NCBI GenBank assembly: GCA_019429385.1
Contig: JAHYIS010000013.1
Location: forward strand, 1 to 53,018
Source: ANME-2 cluster archaeon
GTDB lineage: Archaea > Halobacteriota > Methanosarcinia > Methanosarcinales > Methanocomedenaceae
Length of the DNA stretch: 53,018 nt
Direction of reading: 5' to 3'
In this document: positions 1 through 9,144 of the stretch, one piece after another
Position numbering within the stretch: the stretch's first letter is position 1
Layout: every line of letters begins with the position of its first letter
Translations under genes and position numbers: made by a program
Notes under the pieces: model-generated
The model's database searches: none
What the model saw: only the letters and a program-made list of their open reading frames with translations
Told to the model about the DNA's origin: nothing

Positions 1-30
1 TATTGTTATCCAATCTTCCATTGAGATCAC
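1..30 (-). CDS. istA: IstA transposase, N-terminal fragment cut by the window edge
   Basis: Only ten codons are visible, reading M-I-S-M-E-D-W-I-T-I from a GTG at 28-30 (an ATG follows at 19-21). The MEDW(V/I)TI opening is what I recall for IS21-family IstA integrases. The AGGAGGA site at 38-44 sits seven bases upstream of the GTG, favouring that start. The rest of the gene is off the window, so whether the transposase is intact cannot be judged. The call rests on the short N-terminus together with the adjacent IS21-type terminal repeats. Confidence 0.5.
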   Translation of the reverse strand, partial: MISMEDWITI

Positions 31-127
31 CCCAAAATCCTCCTGCAATAAAACAGGGGAATTTTGATATATAGGGTGGGTCAATTTTCAATGGGAAAAG
101 TGGGTCAATTTTAGGTGGGAATTTTCA
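1..127 (-). mobile_element. IS21-family element, terminal end (partial)
   Basis: Two direct copies of GTGGGTCAATTTT lie at 76-88 and 100-112, 24 bases apart. Multiple short terminal repeats of this form are typical of IS21-family ends. On the minus strand, leftward of the repeats, comes a strong ribosome binding site (AGGAGGA at 38-44) and the start of a gene resembling istA, so this is the istA-side terminus and the element body lies outside the window. The outer boundary is probably near the CA at 126-127, because IS21 elements usually end in CA; that boundary is inferred. The element marks the left edge of the AT-rich accessory island. Confidence 0.7.
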
Positions 128-221
128 TCATAGAACTATCCGGCTTTGATGTTGACATATATCAAGGAGAATGGGCTGTTGGTGGAAAAAAGATAAATAT
201 TACAAAAAAGGGGTGCGAAAT

Positions 222-311
222 ATGAGTTTAATGGCTGACTGGAGGCTACAGGGTAAGAATGGATTTGAAAAACTGGAGAAATTACTCAGGCGAGAGTTGT
301 GTATGGGCTAA
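222..311 (+). other. 29-codon ORF, possible gene remnant
   Basis: An ORF starting M-S-L-M-A-D-W-R-L-Q-G is preceded by a purine-rich stretch and ends at a TAA after 29 codons. The ADWRLQG motif resembles the start of a family of small cysteine-containing proteins that I recall as beginning DWRL-(N/Q)-GQE, but the rest of that family is missing. It may be a truncated relic next to the IS21 end, or chance. The remaining bases from 128 to 428 hold nothing else I can support, apart from the shared 3' region facing the GAP1 gene. Confidence 0.2.
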
Positions 312-428
312 ACAAATACAATTTTCTTATGTATTTCATTAAATTCCTTTTTCTACTCATCGGCAAGTGCCCATAATCTCCACATAATAGCTCTTCTTTC
401 GAAAATTTGAATTAGCGGTGGGACTGAT

Positions 429-3071
429 TTACCCCCTTTTTCGTCTAACAAAATTTCTAATGTTTTTCAACAATGGATTTGTAGACGAGGAGATTTCCTT
501 AATCTCATCCCAGTAATGCAATGCATTTCGGTCTTTGCCAAAGAAGATCTTTACATCAGAATCCATAAGTTCAAGCTTTTTTTTACTGAGTGTGTGCAAA
601 ACTTTACCTGTCGCCTTAAGCCCATTTGTGTTTTCAACAGTAAACAAGAACTTCAAAAACTCACAAAAACTGTTATAGTCTTTATCACTCTTACTCTGTT
701 TTAAATAATCTTTCGCACACATGACAATATACATTTCCGATACTCTTGGTGACATATCGAATAAATTATAAAGCTTAATGAGATCATTTGATGTCTGACA
801 AGAGTTTGTAATATACGGTACAATCCATTCTAAATAGTTATCTGCATCTTTTTCGGTTAATCCTAAAAGATTAACCTTTTTGTCATCAACAAGTCTTTCA
901 AGTTTTGCCATTACAGGCTGTAAGTCCTTATTGCTTTTGATTTTTTCAATATTCATACCAACACAAATAAGAAATACTTTTCCGCTTATAGCTTGGCGGG
1001 GATAGTCGAAGTTATATTCGAAAATGGTCATTACAATCTGTGTGTTTTCTTTTGACGGACGCTCCAAAGGAATCTTCTTTGTTATGTTACCAATTAGTTC
1101 ATCAACAAATGGAACATCCAATTTGTTCTGATGGATGATGCCAAGCAATTCATTCTCAATTGGAGTGATATCCCTGTTTCTGGTGCTTTTAACATTGTCA
1201 TAATAGGCTCCAAGAATTTGTGGCAAATACTCTTGTGAATAATTTTGGTTAAAGGCAACAAAGGATTCGAAATGCTCTCTAAATAATATATCTCCGTCTG
1301 TTGAACCTGGATTACGATTCAACAACGATTTAAACAAACCATACATTTGCTCCCTTCTATTGTAGCCATTCAGAATAGTAAACACAGCATTTCGATTTTC
1401 ATACTGTGATTTTGCAGCAACCTGATAGAAACATTGCCACAATGAACGAGCAGCAGCTTCGCCTGAAGTTAGGTCTGACATCACTCCATCCAGATTTAAT
1501 GCAATATTAGTTAAATATTCATGATCATTTGAAAATTCTTCAAGTATTCTAGTAACAACATAGAATCCATTGTTCTCATTGATGCTATACACTGATTGCA
1601 CGATTCCAGCATAGAGGTTTCCTATTGGGTGCTCAACATATAATTCTTCAGCGGGAGTGGTTTTAACTTTCACATAATCGCAGAGAACTTTGATAATGAA
1701 AGCCAACTTCCAATTTGAAACATCATGTTTTATTACACCAAATATCTTCTGTTGATTATCTTCATTCATCAGTTCTGCAGCAATACTGATTCCTGCTGCA
1801 TTGCAGAGTTCTTCTAAGCCTGTATAAAAACTTGTAAATTCTTCTTTGCTTATCTCTGTTCCCAAAAAAGAATTGAGTATTCTCTCAATAACAGCGCTTT
1901 TTGTTTGTTCTTGCATTAATGCAGATAGAAAACCGTATGAACCTATAATGTAACGAAAAACCTCTAATGAATAGTTATTGTCAAATGTTAATATTTTATC
2001 TTTTTCAAACAGCAATTGCTCTATTAAAGCGATCTTTTCTCCATCATCTGCAAACTTATCCGCAAATGAAACGGCATTTGCAAAAGATTCCCTGTTAATT
2101 TCCAATATCCCATCTTTACGTAATTTGTAAAGAGAATATGCATTATAATAATCTAAATCGGCTTTAGAGTAAGAATATGAGTTTATTAAGAATTCATGAA
2201 AACTCTTTAAGATATCATGGGAAAATGACATTGCCACTTCAATAAAATCATAAAAATCTCCTTTTATATTAAAATCGACAGTATCGTTTCTATATAAATC
2301 AAAAACAAAGTGTGATTGCAAACTTTCATATGCCTCAAAATTGTATTTTGTTCCATTGGGTACAACACCACATATTTGAGATCGTGACAATGATGGATCA
2401 TATTCATATGTTGTGAAATTGATATTCAATGCAATCTTCAGCGGCAACGTATATTCGAGGGCTGCGATCCACATAATTATATTGTCCGCCTTATCGCACA
2501 TCACAATACGCTTGCGCTCACTCTCAAACGAAAGCATTGCATGCAGCATATTCTTGAAGATATCCATACGGTCATCTTCACCTAAAAACTCAATAACATT
2601 GTCTATGTCAACACGATACCCTCTTAAGAGTTCAGGAGTAGGGAGAAAGCTGGGGATTTTAGGATTGTTAACTTCCTCGTATGCCATGCTATCCCTGAGC
2701 ATTTCACTTCCGTAAAATTCGCATGGGTAGCTTGTGTATTCTGCTTCATCACATATTATTGAATGACTTAAACTATTGCCAAAACGTCCTGCACTACCCA
2801 TATAATCTCTGCCAAGATATGTATTAAGAGTTACAGCACAAGTTCCGTTATTTAGTTTCCTGAAAATGAACGATTTGGGCATAATCAGGGCAATTTCTTC
2901 AGACATAACAACGCCAACTTCCAATGCGGGAGTCTGGTAAGTAAACAAACTCCTTACATCTTCTGATTTACTATCTTTAAAATCTGCATCATAAGAAAAA
3001 ATCTGCTGTCCATCATTGACACCATTAATACCTCTCATGCATGAAGTAAAAATAATTTGATGTTTATTCAT
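429..3071 (-). CDS. GTPase-associated protein 1 (GAP1-like), 880 aa
   Basis: Last gene of the island operon, 21 bases downstream of the zinc-ribbon GTPase at 3093-4310. The N-terminal 250 residues carry the pattern I associate with the GAP1-N2 domain: an opening like IIFTSCMRGINGV-DG, then a YQTPAL segment and LGRDYMGSAGRFGNSLSHSI near residues 88-107. The remaining 600 residues are helical, without recognised catalytic motifs, signal peptide or membrane segment. GAP1 proteins are known from genomic-context studies as partners of double-GTPase proteins in predicted NTP-dependent conflict systems, and the neighbouring GTPase fits. A purine-rich AGAGGT precedes the ATG. Function is inferred from the family and context; the biochemical role, such as regulator or scaffold of the GTPase, is unknown. 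Confidence 0.7.
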   Translation of the reverse strand: MNKHQIIFTSCMRGINGVNDGQQIFSYDADFKDSKSEDVRSLFTYQTPALEVGVVMSEEIALIMPKSFIFRKLNNGTCAVTLNTYLGRDYMGSAGRFGNSLSHSIICDEAEYTSYPCEFYGSEMLRDSMAYEEVNNPKIPSFLPTPELLRGYRVDIDNVIEFLGEDDRMDIFKNMLHAMLSFESERKRIVMCDKADNIIMWIAALEYTLPLKIALNINFTTYEYDPSLSRSQICGVVPNGTKYNFEAYESLQSHFVFDLYRNDTVDFNIKGDFYDFIEVAMSFSHDILKSFHEFLINSYSYSKADLDYYNAYSLYKLRKDGILEINRESFANAVSFADKFADDGEKIALIEQLLFEKDKILTFDNNYSLEVFRYIIGSYGFLSALMQEQTKSAVIERILNSFLGTEISKEEFTSFYTGLEELCNAAGISIAAELMNEDNQQKIFGVIKHDVSNWKLAFIIKVLCDYVKVKTTPAEELYVEHPIGNLYAGIVQSVYSINENNGFYVVTRILEEFSNDHEYLTNIALNLDGVMSDLTSGEAAARSLWQCFYQVAAKSQYENRNAVFTILNGYNRREQMYGLFKSLLNRNPGSTDGDILFREHFESFVAFNQNYSQEYLPQILGAYYDNVKSTRNRDITPIENELLGIIHQNKLDVPFVDELIGNITKKIPLERPSKENTQIVMTIFEYNFDYPRQAISGKVFLICVGMNIEKIKSNKDLQPVMAKLERLVDDKKVNLLGLTEKDADNYLEWIVPYITNSCQTSNDLIKLYNLFDMSPRVSEMYIVMCAKDYLKQSKSDKDYNSFCEFLKFLFTVENTNGLKATGKVLHTLSKKKLELMDSDVKIFFGKDRNALHYWDEIKEISSSTNPLLKNIRNFVRRKRG

Positions 3072-3092
3072 TTAATAGACCTCTGTAATTAG

Positions 3093-4310
3093 TCATTGAG
3101 AAGATTTTATTACTCCATTTTTCATTAACAACCAGAGAAATGAATCCTCAATTCTATGTGGTCTTGGTTTCTCAATCCCACCATCTTCACGAGGACTATT
3201 ACCAAGTCCAAGTGCTGATACTGCAAAATAAGAATAGTCCGTATAATTTGCCTCAAGTTGCGACGTAAATGAGCCTGCATTCCATTCTTCTAACAATCCT
3301 TTGACTTCAGAGTTGACATTATGCCAATCAGGGAGATAAAAACTCTTTTTTGTGTAATGTGGGCTTGTTTCAAGCACGGTACATCCTTCGGGTATAATGG
3401 AATAAATAGCATCAAATTTTGAAAATACTGCAGCAACAGGAATGTCGATTTTTTTCCCATCAGGCAAATTTTTATCATTTCGAATCAAACGAGAAACACG
3501 AGCCATGATGTCATCCGCGCGTTTTGGGAGACTAGTAGCAGAAGTTGCTCTTGCAATTGTTTTGGCATCCAATTTATTTCTTACTTCAGGAATTTGCATT
3601 GGATCAAGCAAGAAAATGATGCCTGATGATTTGCAAATGTATTTATTTACAGTACTCATCATATCTTCATCGTCCAAGTCTTCACCGGCCGTGTCAAAAA
3701 AAACAAACGTGAAAGTATCATTCTCTTGTATTAGATTTCTGTGCTGAATATCAAGGGCTAATTTTTTATGTGGGACATCATATCTATAAATCAATGGTCT
3801 ATATGCACCGTTATTACGATTTTCCAAGGAACTCATTGTTTTTTCAAGTCTTTGAAAATCAGTATATAGATTTCTTCCAAAAGCAGCTTCATATCTTTCT
3901 TCAGTATCCTCCTCAGGATACATAGCCCCACCGTTGAAGCGCAAAACTCGTTCTCTTAACTCTTTAATAATTACACCAACGAAATGGCTTTTACCAGTAT
4001 CACGAGAGCCCACTATAGATATAATCATATTTGTACCATTAATTGTAGATGGCGGTAATATATTATGACAAGAAGGGCAAACAACTTTAAACGTTTGTTT
4101 TCCACATTCAGGACAGTTACCGTAATTTCTAAAAATAATCGAAATTCCTGCTTTAAATGTCTTTCTTCCTTTCAAGGGGTTATTTACGTTACCATTTTCG
4201 TATTTAGTCATTTCTTTATCATCAAATTCTTTACATTTCTTATTAGTACAACGAAATTGGGTCTCTGTAATTTTATGTTTGTCAAAACAATAAGGGCAAA
4301 TAAATGTCAT
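3093..4310 (-). CDS. Zinc-ribbon TRAFAC-like GTPase (DO-GTPase2-like), 405 aa
   Basis: Two zinc-binding modules come first: CPYC at 5-8 with CTNKKC at 21-26, and CPEC at 66-69 with CPSC at 78-81. A P-loop GTPase follows: GSRDTGKS at 101-108 (G1), DTAGE at 206-210 (G3), and SKFD at 297-300 in the place of the usual NKxD (G4). This layout matches the double-GTPase 2 type that pairs with GAP1 proteins. There is no membrane segment, so it is probably cytosolic. It lies 23 bases after the J-like/FN3 gene and 21 before the GAP1 gene, so the three are surely co-transcribed. It is a shorter, soluble relative of the membrane-anchored GTPase at 9940-11478, suggesting a division of labour between a membrane and a soluble switch. 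Confidence 0.75.
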   Translation of the reverse strand: MTFICPYCFDKHKITETQFRCTNKKCKEFDDKEMTKYENGNVNNPLKGRKTFKAGISIIFRNYGNCPECGKQTFKVVCPSCHNILPPSTINGTNMIISIVGSRDTGKSHFVGVIIKELRERVLRFNGGAMYPEEDTEERYEAAFGRNLYTDFQRLEKTMSSLENRNNGAYRPLIYRYDVPHKKLALDIQHRNLIQENDTFTFVFFDTAGEDLDDEDMMSTVNKYICKSSGIIFLLDPMQIPEVRNKLDAKTIARATSATSLPKRADDIMARVSRLIRNDKNLPDGKKIDIPVAAVFSKFDAIYSIIPEGCTVLETSPHYTKKSFYLPDWHNVNSEVKGLLEEWNAGSFTSQLEANYTDYSYFAVSALGLGNSPREDGGIEKPRPHRIEDSFLWLLMKNGVIKSSQ

Positions 4311-4333
4311 TTTCAGTACTATATAAATCCCTC

Positions 4334-7330
4334 CTACCTAATTTTTAAACTCGAGTTAATTTTAAGTTGAAGTTTGTATGATGAATGTAATTTGTCATTT
4401 TTTAAGAATGCCTTAATATAAGTATCACTTTCGATTTCATCAGGAAATGGAATTTTAACTTGCAGTGAACCAGTAAAAGCTTGTGCTGGTATTGAATGAA
4501 ACAATTTGACTGATGGCTTGAACATAGGAACATTTCCTACTGCTGAATAAATATCAATATCAGGCAAATTAAAAGATTCTTCCCCAGCTTCAAAGTAAAT
4601 TATTACATTGTTTTCTCCAAATCCAAATTTTTTCTTTGTCACTGAAATTGAATAGGTGATGACTTTTTTTGACTCATTTGCAAATAGATAATTTGTACCT
4701 GTAGAATAGTCTTTTTCCCCATCTCTTTTGAACTCTGCAAACACAGTAAAATAATAATTTTGTTGTTTTAGATCTTTAATAACAAGGACGCTATCAGCCC
4801 GATATTGTTTAATATTTATGTCTTCCCTTATCGATTGTATATCACCAATATCAACGGGATATTTGTCAAACCGATACAAAATAACAAATCCTGTTGCTTC
4901 TTTTGGTGAATCTATAAAAATATTAATATTATTGTTAGCCGCTACAATATTATTAATTTGTACAGATTCCCCCTTGCTTGCACGAGCAATAGCACCGATA
5001 ACGGCCGAATTCGATTTTACAACCACTGCTGTAATATATAATCGCCCATCATCTTTAAACTGGAATGTACCCGTGTTGCGTTCTGTTTTTGTTACAGCAA
5101 GTCTTCTCATTTTAGATTCAAGGATTGCCTGGGATACAATTTCTCCACACTTATAATCAGGTTTATTTGTTGAATAATATAACCGCACTTCTGAATTATC
5201 TGGATTTTCCCATGTTGCCTGGAATGTATTGTCTTGAACAGGCTTCACGCTCAAAATTTCAATTGCTTTCGGCGGTTTTGTTGGCATTCCAGAAATGTTA
5301 ATGCCATTGGTCATCTGTTTTTGACCGTTTATATTGTAAACCAGGCGCAATCGATAATTGTAATTCTCATCATTCTTCAAGCCACTGTCCAGGAAACCTT
5401 CTGAATTATTGCTATTAATTCGTTCTTCTTTACCACCGTCAGTAATTCTAAACAATTCGACAGTTGAACCGGAAGGAATAGAATCCCATTCCAACTGGAG
5501 CATTGCATCTCCAGGGGTAATTGTAACATTTGTTATTTCAAAAAGATTCACGTCAGGTTTTCGGGTGGATAATGGTTTTGAATATACACCAGCTCGTTCT
5601 GCAAATATTGCATAGTAATATCCAACGCCAGGCAGGATCTTGCTGTCGTTAATACTGCACACATTAACTCTTGCGACCAAATCTCCATCTGTATTGTTTA
5701 TCGGAATAGCATCTCTTTTTCGTACAATCGAATAATATACAGTACCTTCCGAGGTACTTTCATTCCAGCTAAGGACGTTGGTTTTTGTGTTTCCGTCAGT
5801 TGAAATTCTCAAATTGGTTACCATCTGAGGTGGGTACCTTAAGATCAACTCACGAATTCCAGGATAATCACAACAACTTTCATGTGCCTTCGTACAGTTT
5901 TCAATGATCTCTTTTTCATTGGTTGCTGACTGAGCTTTAGCTTTATCATAATAAGATTTTGCTGTTTCAATAGCTGTTGTTATTTCTGCTTCTAAGTCAG
6001 CCTCCTTGAATTCAGGGAATCTCTTTAGAATATCTGCATATTGTTTCTTCGCTTCATAATAGCGCTTTTCTTGAACAGCCTTCCTCATATTTTCAGCTGT
6101 ATCACCAATTCGCTGCTTAAACTCTTCCAGTTCTTCCCTCTTTGCTTTAACTTCACTACTACCAGGCCAGTATTTTTCAGCATCTTTCAAATGTGTTTCG
6201 GCAGTTTTAAATTCCATTGATTTGATGTATTGTTGAGCCAAGTTGCACAACGCCAACGCCCGATCTATATTTTCTAATTCAAAGCCACATTTGCACCATT
6301 TGATATTAGCATCATTTTCTGTACTGCATTTCGGGCATTTTATGACCAAATCTTTCTTACAGTTAAAACATTGTGTTCGCCCATCGGATACATCATTAAT
6401 TCTACCGCAGCTACAAACCTTTATATTTACATTATTTTCGTTTGCAGGATTATGATTGTATGCAATATTCTCAACTTTACAAAAGGAAATAAAAACATTT
6501 TTCGCTAATGTTCTATCTATAGTCAACTCAGTTAATTGGTCAATGAAAACATCTCCTTGTTTATCAGACAATTCTGAACCTGCGACTTTTGCAATTTCTT
6601 TTACGTAATCTAAAACACTTCTTCTTTTGCCCCATGCTAAATATTCGTCATAAATTCTTTTACTGTTTTCATCCTTAAAAGCCTGCACGCATGTCTCGCA
6701 TATTTTTTTACCAGCACTACTTGTATTGTTATTTTTGTAAAAGTCTTTTTTCTTCATTTCTTGCGCAAATTGCGTGAGCTTATCGCACGGTAGAGTATTC
6801 ATAATCGTAGTACCGGGATTCAAGAAATCGTAGAAATTATCCTTATTAAATGGCTGAAGATATGTCTTCATACCCTCATATATTTTTGCACCATGGGGTT
6901 TGGTTTTATAATATTCTTCATAAAATTTCTCAAAATCGACATTCTTTTGTCCAATTTTTATGCCAAGGGCAGCCATTCTTTTTTTGACTATATCAACAGA
7001 TACCTTTTTTTTAATTGCATATTTTTCGACAATGTCTTCGGCGATTTCTCCGCTTCCCCTACCAAGATTAGTAAGATCTTTATTTAACAAATCATATACA
7101 TCATTGCGAGCAGCCTCAGCTTGCTTTTTACGCTCGACAGGATCACTCATTATCCTTTTGATTTCGTTGAGCTTTCCATGATATTCCTTGTATAGTGAGC
7201 CTCTAAAGGAATCATTGAAATTAGTTGCCCAAAATTTGCGCTTTTCTTCAATTATTTGGTCTATAACAGCTTGATCCTCGACTGGAGGATCAAAATCTAA
7301 ATCTAATATCAAATACCAATTCTCATTCAC
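4334..7330 (-). CDS. J-domain-like / zinc-ribbon / TPR / FN3-repeat protein, 998 aa
   Basis: I prefer the GTG at 7328-7330, which follows a GAGGGTGAT ribosome binding site, over a TTG eight codons upstream. The N-terminus (NWYLILDL, then IDQIIEEKRKFW, then IMSDPVERKK) follows helices I, II and III-IV of a J domain, but the HPD loop is replaced by TNF-ND. A helical region follows, then a double zinc ribbon at about 306-348 (CSC, CFNC, CPKC, CKC). Next come helical TPR-like repeats at about 355-490, and then several fibronectin-III-like beta domains from about 500 to the C-terminus. There is no signal peptide or membrane segment, so the FN3 repeats are probably intracellular. With Hsp70 and GrpE-like genes upstream and GTPase/GAP1 genes downstream, it is a candidate adaptor connecting chaperone and GTPase modules. 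Domain names rest on pattern recognition. Confidence 0.6.
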   Translation of the reverse strand: MNENWYLILDLDFDPPVEDQAVIDQIIEEKRKFWATNFNDSFRGSLYKEYHGKLNEIKRIMSDPVERKKQAEAARNDVYDLLNKDLTNLGRGSGEIAEDIVEKYAIKKKVSVDIVKKRMAALGIKIGQKNVDFEKFYEEYYKTKPHGAKIYEGMKTYLQPFNKDNFYDFLNPGTTIMNTLPCDKLTQFAQEMKKKDFYKNNNTSSAGKKICETCVQAFKDENSKRIYDEYLAWGKRRSVLDYVKEIAKVAGSELSDKQGDVFIDQLTELTIDRTLAKNVFISFCKVENIAYNHNPANENNVNIKVCSCGRINDVSDGRTQCFNCKKDLVIKCPKCSTENDANIKWCKCGFELENIDRALALCNLAQQYIKSMEFKTAETHLKDAEKYWPGSSEVKAKREELEEFKQRIGDTAENMRKAVQEKRYYEAKKQYADILKRFPEFKEADLEAEITTAIETAKSYYDKAKAQSATNEKEIIENCTKAHESCCDYPGIRELILRYPPQMVTNLRISTDGNTKTNVLSWNESTSEGTVYYSIVRKRDAIPINNTDGDLVARVNVCSINDSKILPGVGYYYAIFAERAGVYSKPLSTRKPDVNLFEITNVTITPGDAMLQLEWDSIPSGSTVELFRITDGGKEERINSNNSEGFLDSGLKNDENYNYRLRLVYNINGQKQMTNGINISGMPTKPPKAIEILSVKPVQDNTFQATWENPDNSEVRLYYSTNKPDYKCGEIVSQAILESKMRRLAVTKTERNTGTFQFKDDGRLYITAVVVKSNSAVIGAIARASKGESVQINNIVAANNNINIFIDSPKEATGFVILYRFDKYPVDIGDIQSIREDINIKQYRADSVLVIKDLKQQNYYFTVFAEFKRDGEKDYSTGTNYLFANESKKVITYSISVTKKKFGFGENNVIIYFEAGEESFNLPDIDIYSAVGNVPMFKPSVKLFHSIPAQAFTGSLQVKIPFPDEIESDTYIKAFLKNDKLHSSYKLQLKINSSLKIR

Positions 7331-7422
7331 GAATAGATCACCCTCACTCTGCAATCCAACAATTGAAATGTCATCGAAACAACCATATCTACAAACCTTT
7401 ATATTTTCATTATTTTAATTCT

Positions 7423-7584
7423 TAGGGAGTTCCCATAGCTTGCATATTTTTAGCATCTTCACCATATAAAATATTCCCTTTAGGTTCGAAATACAAAACT
7501 GATGTTTGCCTTTCCAGTTTGCTTATCTATACATGCAACTGCACTAAAAGTTGTACCCAGGTCAATTCCGACTCTTATGCCCAC
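7423..7584 (-). pseudogene. Degraded second Hsp70 (DnaK-like) gene
   Basis: A GTG at 7582-7584 has a perfect GGAGG site six bases upstream and opens a frame reading VGIRVGIDLGTTFSAVACID, the phosphate-1 motif of Hsp70. That frame stops at 7480. In another frame, 7423 to about 7500 continues as SVLYFEPKGNILYGEDAK and then MQAMGTP before a stop; this is Hsp70-like sequence of the following region. A short deletion has therefore shifted the frame, and everything after the first 60 or so residues is gone. It lies in the 358-base gap (7331-7688) between the intact Hsp70 gene and the J-like gene; the rest of that gap is AT-rich with no other gene. It shows that the locus once held two Hsp70 paralogues. 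Confidence 0.75.
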
Positions 7585-7688
7585 TTTATTCCTCCAAATC
7601 AAAATCATCCTGCCACAATCAATAATTATTATGGCAGACGAAGTGTAATTAAATAATAACCATTTGCTTTGATTTTTCTTTCAATTTT

Positions 7689-9143
7689 TCAAACTGATTC
7701 ACCAGTCATGATATATTTTGACTGTATAGTTCCTTTAATCGTTTTGTTGCTTGTTATGTCTTTACCAGTAACCTCCAAAATACCTTCGTTGTTAAGGCTG
7801 AATGTTACCTCAATTGGTGCGCCGTCAGGAAGATTGCCCGGCAATTCTAAGATTGCTGTGCCAATTTTATAATTTTCATCAATATCAAAATATTCCTCCA
7901 TGAAATCATTTTCATAGACATTGATTTCCATTGTTTCCATGTTTTCTCCCATTGTTCTAAATGTCTGGGACACGGTTATGGCACCATCAGTGATAGGATT
8001 ATTTTTAAAAATTATATTGCGACATTTCCTTTCACTATTAACGATCGCTTCAATTCCAAAACTCTTTGTTGTTGCTGAAATAGGCTTTGAATAAAAATTA
8101 ACCGCATGAATAGCAGCGCCTTTAGCAACAGCTTCGTCCGGCTCAAGAATTTTAGGCTCTATGCCATATTTTTCTACAAGAACCTTAGTTACTTGTGGCA
8201 TTCTCGTAGAACCTCCAACCAAAAGAATTTCATCTACTTTATAACCACGTCCTTCTGACTCAGCAATTGCAGCATCGGTTTTATCAATAGTGGAATTTAA
8301 TAGTGGAGAAGTAATCTCATCAAATGTTTCCCTTGAAAAGTTGATTCTTGACTTTTCTCCGGCTGCCTCAACTATAACAGTAACTGTTTCTTTCGCAGTA
8401 AGCTGCTGTTTTGCTTTTTCAGCTTTCATAGCCAGCTCCTGCTGTGCATACTCATCAAAATCACCGTCATATCCTGTTTCAGATTTAAATTCATCTGCAA
8501 GGTATCGTATAATGGCAGCATCCCAATCTTTACCACCTAAATCGTGGTCACCAACGGAACATATGACCTCAATTTTGTCTGAACTTATTCTCATAATAGT
8601 AACATCAAAAGTTCCTCCACCTAGATCATACACAAGAATGTTTTTCTCTTCTTGTTCTTTAGTAAATCCATAATAAATTGCTGCAGCAGTTGGTTCACTG
8701 AGAATTCCTAATACATTAAGACCAGCAATTATTCCTGCATTCTTTGTTGCAGTTCTTTCAGGAGAACCAAAATAAGCAGGACACGTAATAACTACATCCT
8801 TTACTTCTTCATCAATTTGCTTTGCTGCATCTGCTGTGAGTTTCTTCAATAGGTAGTTTGAAACTTCTTCAGGGGATTTATTTTCGCCATTGTAATTTAT
8901 GGCAAAGTCACTTTTCCCCATTAAAGTTTTTACCATTGAGACAGTATTATTAGGATCAATAACAGAAGTATCCTTTGCCACTTGTCCTACAACAACTTGC
9001 TTCGGACTTGCAAAATTAACCACAGAAGGGGTAGTATTTGTTCCCTCTGAATTGTTAATAACAGTTGCCCTTCCAGTTTTATCTACATATGCGATACACG
9101 AATACGTTGTACCAAGGTCAATACCGTATACATATTTATCCAT
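7689..9143 (-). CDS. Divergent lidless Hsp70 (DnaK-like), 484 aa
   Basis: The start is the ATG at 9141-9143, seven bases after AGGAGGAA, giving MDKYVYGIDLGTT. A longer frame beginning ten codons earlier would run into grpE. The ATPase domain is complete: GIDLGTT at 7-13, DLGGGT at 173-178, GGSTR at 310-314. The substrate-binding beta sandwich follows (about 380-475, including ITVSQTF and LPGNLPDGAPIEVTFSLN-GILEVTG). The protein ends right there, so the alpha-helical lid and C-terminal tail of a normal 600-640 residue DnaK are absent. It follows the GrpE-like gene by one base and is translationally coupled to it. It is probably an ATP-driven chaperone or switch dedicated to this system rather than the housekeeping DnaK, which normally sits with grpE and dnaJ and has a full lid. 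Confidence 0.85.
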   Translation of the reverse strand: MDKYVYGIDLGTTYSCIAYVDKTGRATVINNSEGTNTTPSVVNFASPKQVVVGQVAKDTSVIDPNNTVSMVKTLMGKSDFAINYNGENKSPEEVSNYLLKKLTADAAKQIDEEVKDVVITCPAYFGSPERTATKNAGIIAGLNVLGILSEPTAAAIYYGFTKEQEEKNILVYDLGGGTFDVTIMRISSDKIEVICSVGDHDLGGKDWDAAIIRYLADEFKSETGYDGDFDEYAQQELAMKAEKAKQQLTAKETVTVIVEAAGEKSRINFSRETFDEITSPLLNSTIDKTDAAIAESEGRGYKVDEILLVGGSTRMPQVTKVLVEKYGIEPKILEPDEAVAKGAAIHAVNFYSKPISATTKSFGIEAIVNSERKCRNIIFKNNPITDGAITVSQTFRTMGENMETMEINVYENDFMEEYFDIDENYKIGTAILELPGNLPDGAPIEVTFSLNNEGILEVTGKDITSNKTIKGTIQSKYIMTGESV

Positions 9144-9144
9144 T

